This document shows, one piece after another, positions 37,114-48,769 of a stretch of 64,000 bases of DNA (its first letter is position 1; each line of letters opens with the position of its first letter). The position numbers and the translations under genes are program-made. The notes under the pieces are model-generated. The model saw nothing but the letters and a program-made list of their open reading frames with translations, searched no databases and was not told where the DNA came from. The stretch spans positions 161,127,759 to 161,191,758 of the forward strand of contig CATIUR010000003.1 in the NCBI GenBank assembly GCA_949592205.1. The letters are read 5' to 3'. Source of the stretch: Helichrysum umbraculigerum. Lineage: Eukaryota; Streptophyta; Magnoliopsida; Asterales; Asteraceae.

Positions 37114-38400
37114 ATGAATGCTACTAAGAATACCAGTGAACGTTTTCCCCCGCGTGAGGAGGATGTAGGAGTCCGACATTTAGCTCACGAGGAGGAAGTA
37201 ATTTTAAAAAGGATAATTGGGCAGTCTTTAGAAGCTTTTACCCCAACGTTGATTACTAGAGTGGAGAACATTATGACTGAGAGATTTAATGAGTTTGAGA
37301 GACAGCATGTGGTTCCCTTACGAAATATTGGAACTTCCTCAACCCATGTAGAGACGAATAAAGAGAAAGAGAAGTTTGAGTATAATAGTTTTGCCACGTG
37401 TAACCCGCCTGAATTTCGTGGAGAGTTAAACCCAGTCATTAGTAATCGTTGGATTAGTGAGCTCGAGGAAACGTTTTTATTGTGTAAGTGTCCGGATGAG
37501 TCGAAAGTGATATTTGCAGCCCATCAACTTAAGGCAGATGCTCATGAGTGGTGGAATTCACAGTTAGAGACGTATGGTTTTGAGGTAGCTTCAAAGTTTA
37601 CTTGGGATAAGTTTAAGGAGATATTTATGGAGGAATTTTCACCACCTGCAGAGTTAGAGAAGTTAATGGGAGAGTATTTAGCGATTGAGCATGGAAGTAA
37701 GTCAGTTGCCGAATATTCTAAGGTATTTCATGAGAAAGCTAGGTTCTGTCCTGAGTACACTTCAAATCCTAAGTTGTTGACCGACCACTTCTATCGTCAT
37801 CTTAACCTTGAGATTCGTGAATCCATTGACCCACTTGTTTATAATACCATTGCCAAAATCTTGAATAGAGCATTAGTGCGTGAGAAGGATTTGCAAGCTA
37901 GAGTTGCTGAAACAGTGAGTAAGAGAAAGGTAGAACACACTACTTCACCATTTTCTGTGTCTAAGAAAACACGTTTTGAGGAGACGTTACCACAACCACA
38001 ACCATTACAACAAGTTAGTTCCCAAACCCAACCAAAAGAGATACCGCCATGTGAGAAATGTGGTAGGAAGCATACAGGGGAGTGTAAATGTTTTAAGTGT
38101 GGGAGACCGGGGCATATGGCATCGAATTGCCCAAGCCTTGTGTTATTATTGTTTTAAGGAAGATCATCTTTAGGCTGACTGTCCGGACAAAGCTAGGGAT
38201 AAGCGTAAGAGAATGGAAGAGAAGGTAGCAATGACGGTTCCAAAGCCTAAAACTCGTGCTTATCAGATAACCGCTGGAGAAGCGAAAGAGTCAGCTGATG
38301 TGACGTCAGGTACCTATCTTTCAATTATATACCTGCATACATTTTGACTCTGACGCCGATAAATCTCTAGCATTTATATTGTCGTGTGTATTTAAGTCTT
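37114..38400 (+). pseudogene. gag plus protease stump of element P, pol deleted
   Basis: The intact part (37114-38157, 347 codons) is a Ty3 Gag: an N-terminal leader, a retrotransposon-gag capsid region around residues 95-195 (FRGELNPVISNRWISELEET ... KADAHEWWNS ... FTWDKFKEIFMEEFSPPAE), then basic/Gln-rich sequence and a CCHC knuckle CFKCGRPGHMASNCP. A frameshift follows. The second knuckle continues one frame over as CYYCFKEDHL, stop, ADCP. The protease-like motif FDSDADKS (38343-38366) is in a further frame and has Asp in place of Gly in DSGA. About 75 bases later a purine-rich AAGTGAAAGAGAG and the 3' LTR follow. RT, RNase H and integrase are missing, so P could move only in trans. Confidence 0.9.
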
Positions 38401-38475
38401 CTTAAGATTTATTATAATGTTAGCGTGTGTCTAGAAGTGTTCGTGAGGACACGAACAGTTTAAGTGAAAGAGAGT

Positions 38476-40542
38476 TGTAACACCCCAATTTTATCAGGAA
38501 TTTAATTTCGTACGCGGGTATAATTTTATTATAAAGTATTATTATATAAATGATACAATATAATAGAAAACGTAAAATTGTTTCCCTGTTTCAAACTGTG
38601 TAGCTAAATGAAGTAAGGGTTTTAATAGGGAAATACGTGGGATATATGTGTTTAATTCCTTTTCTTCCTCTAAGCTCCAGAATATACACAGAGAAAATAG
38701 AAACCACGCAGGAACCATTTCCCATCTTCAAAACATCAAATTAAACCCTAGAAATCAAGCAAGTAATCTTCAAGTCTTCATTTCCTTCCTATTCCTAATC
38801 TTTGTAAGTGATCTTTCATTCTTTTTAACCTAGTTCTTGGGGTTTTTAGTGGGTTTCCATGGGGTTTTGGTGAATTAGTGAAATTAACACGAAATTAGGG
38901 TTAGAAATTGTTAGAATTGTTGTTTATGAGTGTTCTTGAGTTAGTTTATGATGAAATTACACCTTGAATATGATTAATTGGTTATGGGTGTTCTTGAGTA
39001 ATCATTAGGTTTTTTATTTAATATGTATGAAATAGTGTTAATTAGTTAAAAATGTTATATATGATGCAATTAGAGTATGAGAACTATGTTAGAACATGAT
39101 TTAAGTAAAAGTGTTAATGAATCACTTAGGTTAACCAAAGTGGGGGAGGGTTTAAAAGTGATTAATGGTTTAGAGTTATGAATTCCTTGAATTTAAACAT
39201 GTTGTTATGTGATATGTGTATAGGTGATAAGAAGTTGAAAGTGTTACATTTGGTTGTGTATTGTGAATCATCATTTCAAGACAAAGGTGAGTTATATAAG
39301 GATTTAATCAAGTAAACTAGCTTATTACCCGTGCAATGCACGAGAATATTAAAAATTGTTTAACTCCTTGCAAATTTTAGTAAGTAATTGTGTTGTAAGA
39401 AAGTAGAAATTTGCCATCATCTTAGTAAAAAGCAAAATTCCTTTGAAGTTTATTTTCGTCCAATAAGATGACAGTTGAACCTTTAAAAGATGTAAAAATA
39501 AATTTCATAAAATTAACATAATATCTTAATGCTACCTACATATTGGCCCTTTGTTGGTTGTCAAGGGCGATGCATGGCAATTGATCGATCGATCATGATA
39601 TAAATATATGGACAACAAAAATTAATCAATTTAGAATTGATATACCAAACTATAATAATTATTACGAACATATATACCACACCAAAGAAACAAAGTTGAA
39701 CAAAAACAACATGTGGGAAGCCTCAATCACAAAAATCCAATATAAAATCAACATTAGCATACCTAACGGTTTTGGTAGAGCATCGGTCATGAAAAAATCA
39801 AAGAAAAGTCAAATACAATACACATAAGAAGTAAACAAACAGTTTTTTACAAAAGAAAGAAAAAGAACTCGTAAAAGAAACTAAGAGATACACAAAACGT
39901 ACCAATTAACCATCATAAACTTACTATTATTTTTTAGGATTTAGAAAAGGAAGCATGAGAAAATATATCAATAATGAGAATTAAAATATTTTACACATAA
40001 GAAGTAAACAAAAAGTTTCAACAAAAAGAAAGAAAAGTACTTGTAAAAGAAATTAAGAAATACACAAATCATATCAATTAATCATCATGAAGTTTTATTG
40101 TTTAGCATTTTGAATAGGAAGCATGACAAAATATAACAAATGACAAATAGGATATTCAATCTTCTTACTATATATGGGCAAAACACTAACATAAAAAGGA
40201 TAACAATCTTCTTTCATTAGGCACAGAAATTAACTTACGTAGTAATAAAAATTATTATTAATAATGGATTAATGAATTAATTCTAGAGATTATGGTAAAT
40301 TGATGTAAAAAATAAGCGAGATTTTGGTGTTAGATAAAGGAACAGGTCGGCGATCGATGAAACAAACAAAATAAGTGGTAATAAATGTTAGGACAATGGA
40401 TTTAATCAAGTAAATGGTTGTGTGTGATTCCGGATTACTCCCGAGTAAGAGGATCATACAACCATGTGAAGTTAATTGTGATTTATTTGTTTAAATTGTT
40501 ACTTGTGAAGTGTTATGATATGAATTGATTGTACATGTTACC
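38476..40542 (+). mobile_element. 3' LTR of element P, interrupted and incomplete
   Basis: It repeats the 5' LTR from TGTAACACCCC. The match runs to 39316, stops at an insertion (39317-40397), resumes at 40398 and ends in GTACATGTTACC at 40542, where element Q begins. The remaining ~1.3 kb of this LTR is not seen again in the window and would lie beyond the right edge if nesting is intact. Confidence 0.88.
39317..40397 (-). mobile_element. Helitron-like insertion (1.08 kb) flanked by 17-bp direct repeats
   Basis: On the minus strand it ends TGCATTGCACGGGTAATAAG then CTAG, followed by T: a hairpin plus CTAG, the Helitron 3' signature. The host sequence GGATTTAATCAAGTAAA, single in the 5' LTR, is present on both sides (39300-39316 and 40398-40414). 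Helitrons do not normally duplicate their target, so the mechanism is unclear. The interior holds two imperfect ~175-bp tandem copies (about 39821-40150, each beginning ACACATAAGAAGTAAACAAA). No coding capacity. Confidence 0.6.
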
Positions 40543-42421
40543 TATAACATCCTCTCTTTTGGTCCGGTAATTTCTAATTTTAAATTGATATATTTAATTG
40601 TATTAGAAATTATTTGATAAATATGTTTAAATTGCGAAACTTAATTAAATAAGCCTCAGGACTTATTGTGCTTAGTAAATTATTGATTGTTTTAATTTAC
40701 TATAGTTGACGGTGCAATAAAAGAAGTTTCTCGTAAATGGTTTTTAGGTTCCAGGCAATAGATTGAAAGGGGTTTAGTTTTAAGTGGATACGGGTCGGTG
40801 TAAAATCTTAACCACCTTAAATATTTCCTTTTTAGGAAAGTTTTACACTTTCCCTTTTTGGAAACCATAAACCCTAAAGCTAAAAAAAAAAAACCCTTTA
40901 AACCCTTAACCCTTGCAACCAAAGAATTAAAACAAGTGATCTTGAGTTGATTTGATCTGGATCATTAGCTAGTTTGCATCATCATCATCATCTTGTAAAC
41001 ATCTAATTTGGTAAGTTTTGATCATTGTTAGTTCATAGTTTGAATGATTAAGTGTGTTGATGATCTTGATGTTATTACATGTTATAACATGTTTAGATGA
41101 TGCTATATGATCAAAAACATGTTGCTGAAATCGTGGTTGTGGTTGATTGTTGGTTTTTTGGTTTGCTGGGTTTTGAAGCTGGGCGAAGTATGCTGGTGCA
41201 GGGTGGGTACCCGGCAGGTAGAGCCCGTACCCGGCGGGTAATGTGCCTAAACCGAGAACCCGGTGGGTAAAACCCGTACCCGGCGGCTCCTATAGCCTTT
41301 AAAACGTATTTAAGTTCTGTTACCCCAACTTTTAAATCACCCGGTGGCTACCAAGTGGGACCCGGCGGCTGTGATGGAGTACCCGGCGGGTAATAGGGAT
41401 ACCCGGCGGGTAGTGACCCGTTTTATGGCTTTTTACTTTAATTAATTTCAAACTTAAAATGTTAGTATGTGATTATTAATATGCTATAATATGAAGGTTG
41501 TACATGATATTTGTCATATTGTAGTACTAATTTATAATTAGGAGCTTGCAATTGTAATGCTGATTGTGCTTGGTTCCTAATAATTTAAACTAATGTAAAT
41601 TATGTATTGATGATCCAGAATACTAACTTTTAACCTGATTTATAATTCTCAGATAAGCAAAGAGCTCAGCGAGATAAGACAGCTGAGTAAGTGAAACGAG
41701 ATAATCAGGTGAGTGGATTTGAGACTCACAGTTTGATTTGGTTGGGTCAGTTTGATTTCAATTAGTAATTATAGGATTACTATTGATAGTATGTTAACCT
41801 TGAAATGATATGCCATTTGATTGGTTGTTTGATGAACATTGAATTGAAATGTATAATCCAGAGGTCAACTAGATTGTTGGTTGGACTTGATTGCTAATGT
41901 TGGTCAACACAGGGTTGCGTACATGTGTTGATGGAGATTAGCATTTAGTTAGCGGTTAATCACTGTTTTGGCCTACAGTTGATTTAAGTGTTCTGATGAG
42001 GCCACCCGGAACAGGGTCTCTAGGAACCACCGTTCCTCTTGACGATATTTGTTGCATTATTGATTGTGAACAGATTGCTAGCTAAATTGAATTGTAGTTG
42101 ATAATTCATTCACTTAGCTTTGTGCTAATCCCTCAAATTACTTCCTGCAGGTGATGTATATTATGTGGGTAGTCAGGAAGGACGTTTTGGTGCTGGGAAT
42201 GTTTGAAATTTACAACTCTGATCCAGTTTGTAATAAATAATGTTTTATAGCATATAATGCCCTGGGTTGTAAACATGTTAACTAAGTTTTGTTTAGTAGT
42301 TAAACATATTGTATAAAGGTTTGCGAAAATTTCTATCAGGATTCTAATGGAATATGTATTTCTAATATTCGCTTCCGCCAAACTTAATATTATATTGTGG
42401 TATTAAATGAGGGGCGTTATA
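40543..42421 (+). mobile_element. 5' LTR of Ty3/gypsy element Q (1.88 kb)
   Basis: It begins TATAACATCCTCTC and ends GAGGGGCGTTATA, immediately before a primer-binding site (TTGGTATCAGGGC, 42425-42437). It inserted into the 3' LTR of P after TTACC (the expected second TTACC is outside the window). Similar in layout to the solo LTR at 7545-9617: both have a CTCAG..GAGTGGATTTG segment, ACTTCCTGCAGGT-like sequence and GCTTCCG near the end. After the leader (42438-42600) Q stops at GATATG, probably its gag start codon. Confidence 0.85.
41205..41420 (+). repeat. Array of near-palindromic TACCCGGCGGGTA words in LTR Q
   Basis: About nine copies of ACCCGGCGGGTA or close variants (ACCCGGCAGGTA, ACCCGGTGGGTA, ACCCGGCGGCT) in 216 bp, irregularly spaced. 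Each word is nearly self-complementary. Confidence 0.9.
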
Positions 42422-42598
42422 AGTTGGTATCAGGGCAATAGTTTGGGGCAATTGAATATGATTGTATGTTCAATCCTAAACTTTGATTGTGTTGTGTCAA
42501 ACATTCTTGGGAATGGGATTATGTACTGAATGTAAAGCTGTTAGTAGAATAGGTGCTAACGACTAATGATTTGTAAGCTGTTGTGGTGTTTACAGATA

Positions 42599-45249
42599 TG
42601 AATTTTTAGTTGTCGTGAGGCATAGGCAATGACTTTTTCCCGTTGCATTAACACACAACCAAGTCCCTGGTGTGAGGCGTCGCAGTAAACTATGAAATCG
42701 TCGGTGCCCTCGGGTAAGGACAAGATTGGTGCACTGCAAAGTTTGTTTTTCAATAGCTGGAAGGCTGACTCTTGTTTATCAGTCCAATCGAACTTCTTAT
42801 CTTTCTGAGTCAGTGTGGTTAGGGGAACAGCTATTCTTGAAAAGTTTTCGATGAATCGGCGGTAGTAACCAGCAAGACCTAAGAATTGTCTCACTTCGGT
42901 TGGAGTGGTCGGTGACTCCCAGCCCTTGATTGCTTCAATCTTGGCGGGATCAACATGAATTCCTTGGCTGTCAATCACGTGCCCGAGGAATTGAACGGTT
43001 CGAATCCAGAACTCACACTTAGAGAATTTGGCATATAACTCTTCGTGTTTCAGGAGTCCTAGAATGGTTTTCAGATGTTGAGCATGTTCCTGCTCGTTGC
43101 GAGAGTAAATCAGGATATCATCGATGAACACAATGACGAATTTGTCAAGATATGGTTTGCACACCCGATTCATAAGGTCCATGAATACGGCCGGTGCATT
43201 GGTCAACCCGAATGGCATAACTTGGAATTCGTAATGCCCATAACGAGTTCGGAAAGCTGTCTTTGGGATATCATTGTCACGGACTCGGAGTTGATGATAA
43301 CCCGACCGTAGATCAATCTTTGAGTAAACACTCGATCCCTGGAGTTGGTCAAATAGGTCATCGATTCTGGGAAGTGGATACCGATTCTTTATGGTTAGCT
43401 TATTCAGCTCTCGGTAATCGATACACATGCGGAAAGATCCATCTTTCTTTTTCACGAATAAGACCGGAGCTCCCCAAGGCGAGGAACTTGGTCGAATGAA
43501 TCCTCTGTCCAGGAGTTCCTGTAGTTGGTTAGACAACTCCTGCATTTCGGATGGTGCTAAACGGTAAGGGGCTCGTGCCACGGGTGCCGCTCCGGGCACA
43601 AGTTCGATTTGAAATTCAACTTGTCTAGGTGGCGGAAGTCCGGGCAAGTCTTCAGGAAAGACTTCCGGGAAATCCCGCACGATCGGAACATCCTCAAGTC
43701 GCTTCTCCTCCGACTTCTTCTCCGTTACATGTGCAAGGATGGCTTGATACCCTTTTCGTAGGTATTTTCTAGTTTTCAGACAGGAGACAATATTCATATT
43801 TCGTCTGCCGGTCTCCCCTTGTAGGACTAAGGTTCCACCGGAGACAAGAGGTATGCGAACGAGTTTATCATGGCAGATGATTTCAGCTCGGTGCTTGGAT
43901 AACCAATCCATACCGACAATAATGTCGAAGCTGCCGACCTCGACAGGGATTAAATCAATGGGAAACGTTTCGTTCGTGAGGTTAAGTGTACAGTTGGGTA
44001 TGATGCTATCAGTCTCAATCAGTTTGCCGTTAGCTAATTCAACAATGTATTTAGGATCTAAGGCAGTGGGAGTTATATCAAGTAAAGGGCTAAATTTCTC
44101 AGAAATGAAGCTTCTATCGGCACCGGTATCAAATAATACAGAAGCAGTAAGGTCGTTGAGAAGGAACGTACCCGTCACGACATTCGGGTCTTGTCTGGCT
44201 TCCCCAGCCTTGATAACGAATGCTCTACCGCGAGCAGGGTTGTTGTTATTTTTCAGCTTTGGGCAATCTTTCTTGAAGTGCCCTGAATTTCCGCACCCAA
44301 AGCAGGCCTTTGGTGCGTTGGTGTTGGGGGTAGAAATGTTGGTTCGGCAATCCTTGGCTAGGTGCCCGAACCGTTTGCAGTTGGAGCAAGGGCAAGAACC
44401 GTCATGGTGGCGGTTGCATTTGGGACAGTAGGGTCTGCTCCCGCTGTACCCTTTCTTCTCTGAGGTTCCGGATGAATAAGCCTTAATGTACTCAGGCTTT
44501 TTGTTGGAGGTTTGGTTGGATGAGTTGGGGTTACCTTCCCACTTGCGTTTGTTGTTTGCAGATGGGGTTGAAGTTGTGCCACGGCGGACAGAATTTGCCG
44601 TTAGTTCATGGGCCATACGGATGGCGCTCTGAATAGTACCCGGTTTGGATGAAGTCACCAGGTCCTGTAGTCTCTCGGGAAGTCCATCAACGAATTTCTC
44701 GATCCTCTTGTACTCAGGATCGACCATGGTTGGGCACAGAAGTGCCAGTTGGTGGAAACGGTTGGTGTATCCGGTGATATCATCACCCTGCATCTTGTGG
44801 TTCCAGAATTCCATTTCCAGTTGTTTCAATTCATCCCTGGGGCAGTACTCGCCCCTCAACATTTCCTTCAACTCCTCCCACGGGAGTTGGTAAGCAGTAG
44901 CAACACTCACAGTCTGGGCATAAGTGTTCCACCAGGTGAGTGCGGTGTCAGTAAAAGTACTAACGGAGAACTTAACCTTATCTCCCTCCGCACAGTTGCA
45001 GATAAGAAATACAGACTCAACTTTCTCGATCCAGCGTACTAGACCGATAGCTCCCTCGGTACCTGCAAAGTTTAGAGGTTTGCAGTTCTGGAAGTCCTTG
45101 TAAGAACAAGGTTTAGCAGCAGAGGTTTCAGCGGCATCGCTGTTCCTCGTGGAATTTGGTGGAGTATTCTGAGCCAAGGCTTCAGTAACAGCCTGGGTTA
45201 TAAGGGAGGTAATCTGGGCATCTGTGTATGGTCTTGTCTTTGACGGCAT
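42599..45249 (-). pseudogene. Truncated gag-pol of chromovirus M, copy A
   Basis: Same protein as the full copy at 48770-53179 for the first ~883 residues: Gag, knuckles, protease, RT with FIDD, and the start of RNase H (VYCDASHQGLGCVLMQ). It breaks after QLKIH at 42599, joining the leader of element Q that runs in the opposite direction; fourteen unrelated codons follow. Over the shared 2.97 kb (42599-45564 against 50529-53494) I find only about five base differences by eye, such as TTCATATTTCG against TTCAGATTTCG. Integrase and chromodomain are missing. Confidence 0.92.
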
Positions 45250-45523
45250 GATTCTTCAATAAAAGAAATGAAGATACATGAGATTTTGTAGGAGCTTGTA
45301 ATTGTCACAGATGTACATGTATAAAAGCAGTAATACATAACATCATATGGTAAATGACAATTTATATGAGTTGAAATAACAAGGAATATTTGATGGATAA
45401 CGCGAGTTCAAAGGTTACATCCTACAGAGATATTACAAAAGGTGTCGGGAATTGTTACTTCCGACTAGTTTATAGAATAGCGCTAGATAGTCATTAGATT
45501 ACGAGACAAAGACTACACTAGTC

Positions 45524-46030
45524 TTAATGTAGATTAATCTGTTCCATCAGCGCAACAAGGCGGTCCACGGTTTCTGCCAGCCTGTTGGTTTGCCTGGCAT
45601 TGTCTTCAACTAAGGCCAGTCGTTGTGCTTGTACACGAGAGCGATCCTCAGTCTCCTGTGAACGTTGTTCACATTCCTCTAGTCGGTTTCTTACAAGTTC
45701 ATCCGCACCTAATTCGGCGGTCATGGAATCCTGAATTATGCTTACAGAGAGGTTGGTATCCTCTTGTTCTCGCTGGAGTTGGGATATGTGATCAAGTGCC
45801 TGGCGAAGCAGGTAGGTCATTCGGAGTTGTTCCCGTTCAAGACTTTCGAGTCTTTGCTCCTGAAGGCGGAATTGGGTAGCCAATACTGGCAACGTGAGAT
45901 GTGCCGAGTTCTGAGAGTTATGTACAGGATAAGGGCTGTTTCGAGGCGACCTTGTGTTCCTCCTGGCTACTCGTGGGTTCCGTGACCCATGTGAGTGAGA
46001 GTGTGACGGATTAGGTGGTGTGTTTGCCAT
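45524..46030 (-). CDS. Small coiled-coil ORF upstream of gag in element M, 168 aa
   Basis: It lies between the primer-binding site and gag, same strand. I chose the start MANTPPNPSHSHSHGSRNP because the longer in-frame extension is hydrophobic and reaches into the leader. The N-terminus is Ser/His/Arg-rich. The rest is helical and highly charged (LATQFRLQEQRLESLEREQL ... NRLEECEQRSQETEDRS ... VDRLVALMEQ) with heptad-like Leu spacing, suggesting a coiled coil. I do not recognise a named family. It is open throughout in this copy. In copy B only the last codons remain (53454-53494) before element Z interrupts it. Confidence 0.65.
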   Translation of the reverse strand: MANTPPNPSHSHSHGSRNPRVARRNTRSPRNSPYPVHNSQNSAHLTLPVLATQFRLQEQRLESLEREQLRMTYLLRQALDHISQLQREQEDTNLSVSIIQDSMTAELGADELVRNRLEECEQRSQETEDRSRVQAQRLALVEDNARQTNRLAETVDRLVALMEQINLH

Positions 46031-46331
46031 TCCTGTGGCAGAATGTAAGTAAGACGAGGCTAATATATATACATATATCATATCCAGCCTATTGTCTAGC
46101 ACGTATCAAGTAATGGTCCGGTTCTCTCGTGGTCAGAGTCAACTAACGTATCCCCGATCAACATAATCATTTCAGACCTTACATCATCTTTCCTTAATTG
46201 TACATAGTTGATCAGGCTATGTTAAATTAAAGTCGTATGCTGTAATTTCTGAACCAGTCATGTCTAATAAGAGAATACTGCCTAACGGTCATAGTCTAGG
46301 CCCACTAAATGCAACCTAGTTCACTATAACC

Positions 46332-46346
46332 TGGCTCTGATACCAA
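46332..46346 (-). other. Primer-binding site of element M copy A
   Basis: On the minus strand TTGGTATCAGAGCCA, three bases after the LTR end; initiator tRNA-Met type. Confidence 0.9.
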
Positions 46347-46348
46347 TC

Positions 46349-48736
46349 TGTAACACCCCCGAAATTCACTGTTTTGCGGAAGCATAATTTGGGGTGTTAC
46401 TAATCAAATATCACAGCACAAAGATAAAGTAAACGACATCTATATGCAACGTTTGTAAATTGGTTACATTCCATAGATATATTGTTTGAAAACTTAGTGT
46501 TTTCGTATACAAAAATGTAGTTTCCCTAGAGTCCGCGCGTGTAGCGGGAGATTCTATTACATAATCAAAATATACAAAAGATAATGCTAAGAATCTCCGT
46601 TAATGCAGTTGTGTTGAAATCATGCGACTCTAGCTAAAATCCTGGAGTAATCCTACTCCATCCGGGTACCTGAGAAAACATGCTAAAAAGTGTCAACCAA
46701 AAGGTTGGTGAATCTCACAGGTTTGTAAGTAATATCAGCTTTGAACACGAGATTTCATCAGTAATGCCCGCAGGCGTAAAATCAGCAATTTCAATCTAGA
46801 AATCGTAAACCAGTATTTGCAATCCCGCAAATGTAAGAAGTAAGTTTATACCGTTGCCATGAGGCTCATAATCGAAGCTTAACCCGTAAGTAATAAGTTT
46901 GCTCCCGTGACATGCTCGTAGTTGAGCAAGCATCAGTAACGAATAAGTAGTCACCCGTTTATACGTGTAAATCAGTACGTGGCAGCGCTACTGCCCCGGG
47001 CGGGGAGGGTCATTTCCCTAATGGATCCATTAACTAGTGTTCGCGCTTAAGTCCATAACTAACGATATATGATGGAGAGACTTCTGTAAATAGTAAACAA
47101 CTCATGCAATTCCGTTTGGTATAGTAAGCAGTTTAGTACTTGTGTTCAAGAAAAATCAGTAGCATGTATCTCCCCCAATAAGATAAAACAGTAAAAGTGG
47201 GGCCGTAAGACTCACCTGAGTCTTGTAGTAATCAGTTGCAATTAGCAAGTAGTAAGTAAAGCAAGTAGGTTCTCTGAACCCGTAACCTTCAAATGCCTAA
47301 TCATATGAAGTTATGTAAGTATGCGTCTCACGAGACGTTTCGTTTAGTTGTACACAACTAGTATATCCAGTGTTTGTCCGTATGTTTGTAATTGTTTGTT
47401 TGTTGGAAAACATGTTTGGCCCGTTGGTGACGGTTTGTAGCAAAAATTCTAAATTGTTGACTTTGCTACAGTAGATTTGCTACAGTACTGCTACAGTAAA
47501 ATTTGACTTTTTTGTACAGTAACTTTGACTTTAAAATTCTGGTTTTCTGTGTTTTTGCGACACAATCTGCGACACTAAAGTTTGGTATGCGACACAGTGG
47601 TTGTGTCGCATAAAGTGCGACACAAGAGCTCTGCGACACAGTGGTTGTGTCGCAAAAAGCTTGCGATGCTAATTCAATAGCGACAGAACGGTTGTGTCGT
47701 ATTAAATACGACATAGTATGCGACATAGAGTGCGACACAATATTGTGTCGCAAAGGTTACGACACTAAAGGATTGGTACGACACAAGGTGCGACACAAAC
47801 GGGTTTATGCGACACAAGGCTTGTGTCGCATGTATGAACACCAGCCCAGAAACTTTCGGGTTTCAAGAATTTTCGACCAAAAACGCAAATCTAATCCATT
47901 TTTGAGCTATAAAATCGTGTTTTCTTCTTGTATTAGGTTATAACTATGTTGTGTACACATCAAAACATCAAAACATTACACCAAATTGAATAGATCTAAG
48001 ATTTTAGAAAATTCTTACTTTTGCAAATCGAGCTAGATGGAGGATGAGATGATGAAAACGGTCTTGATATTCTTGCTCCACTCGTGATGGTGATTCCGAA
48101 TATGTAATTTTTGTGGTCGAGTTTTGATTCCGAAAATTTGGTAGTATTTTGAGGTTGAGAGAGTTTATGTGTGTGTGTATTTTGGAAGTAATAAAAATGA
48201 AAGAATAAATGAGGAGTGGGAAGGGTGTTGGCTGATCCAAGAGACAAGGGAGGGGAAAACATCCCTCAAAACACGGTATTTACTCCGTGTCCTAATCGGT
48301 TAATCACTAGTTTTTAATATTTAACAAAACGTTTATATAACTGGAGTATTTAAATAAAAATACTTTGAACTTAATAGTAAAAACAACTGTCGCAATATTT
48401 AAATTATTAAGTCGCGTTTATTACGTTTTGTTGCGTTAGTTAAAATGTCGTCGCGATAATATATAAATAATGCTCGTTCGGTTGCGTATTTTACATAACA
48501 AAATACATTCCCATTATTTAAGTAAATTTTCTGTCACCAACGTCCAAATAACCGTGTCGGACTCCGTCCGGTTAATTCGTACGATTTATCCAAATCGCGT
48601 AAGTACACACACATATATATAAATCACCTTATATATATATACAAATAGAGCCTGTAATTAGTCCTATTACATACTAATTACAACTAGTTACAAACAATTA
48701 GGCATAATTAATTATCCTAATTATGCAGGTGTTACA
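46349..48736 (-). mobile_element. LTR of element M (2.39 kb), shared by two tandem internal regions
   Basis: On the minus strand it starts TGTAACACCTGCATAA (48736) and ends GGGGGTGTTACA (46349). Directly upstream, after gag-pol copy B, is AACAAGGGGATAA, a polypurine tract, so it is the 3' LTR of copy B. Directly downstream is the primer-binding site of copy A, so it is also the 5' LTR of A. This internal-LTR-internal layout is what unequal recombination between LTRs of neighbouring copies produces. It has GCTTCCG near its end, like LTR Q. Confidence 0.92.
47555..47831. repeat. Array of TGCGACACAA / TTGTGTCGCA words in LTR M
   Basis: About eighteen copies of GCGACACAA-like words in both orientations within 277 bp, many as closely spaced inverted pairs such as TGCGACACAGTGGTTGTGTC and TGCGACACAATATTGTGTCG. 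Nearby (47466-47500) are three GCTACAGTA words. Confidence 0.92.
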
Positions 48737-48769
48737 TTATCCCCTTGTTAAATAAATTTCGTCCCGAAA

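Noticed and set aside
43853..44431. 192-codon plus-strand frames inside gag-pol of M (also at 51783-52361)
   Set aside because: They are mirror frames of the conserved gag/protease code on the minus strand, identical in both copies only because the copies are identical.
47555..47831. CRISPR-like array
   Set aside because: Words are short, in both orientations and irregularly spaced, inside a plant LTR; no array of equal spacers.
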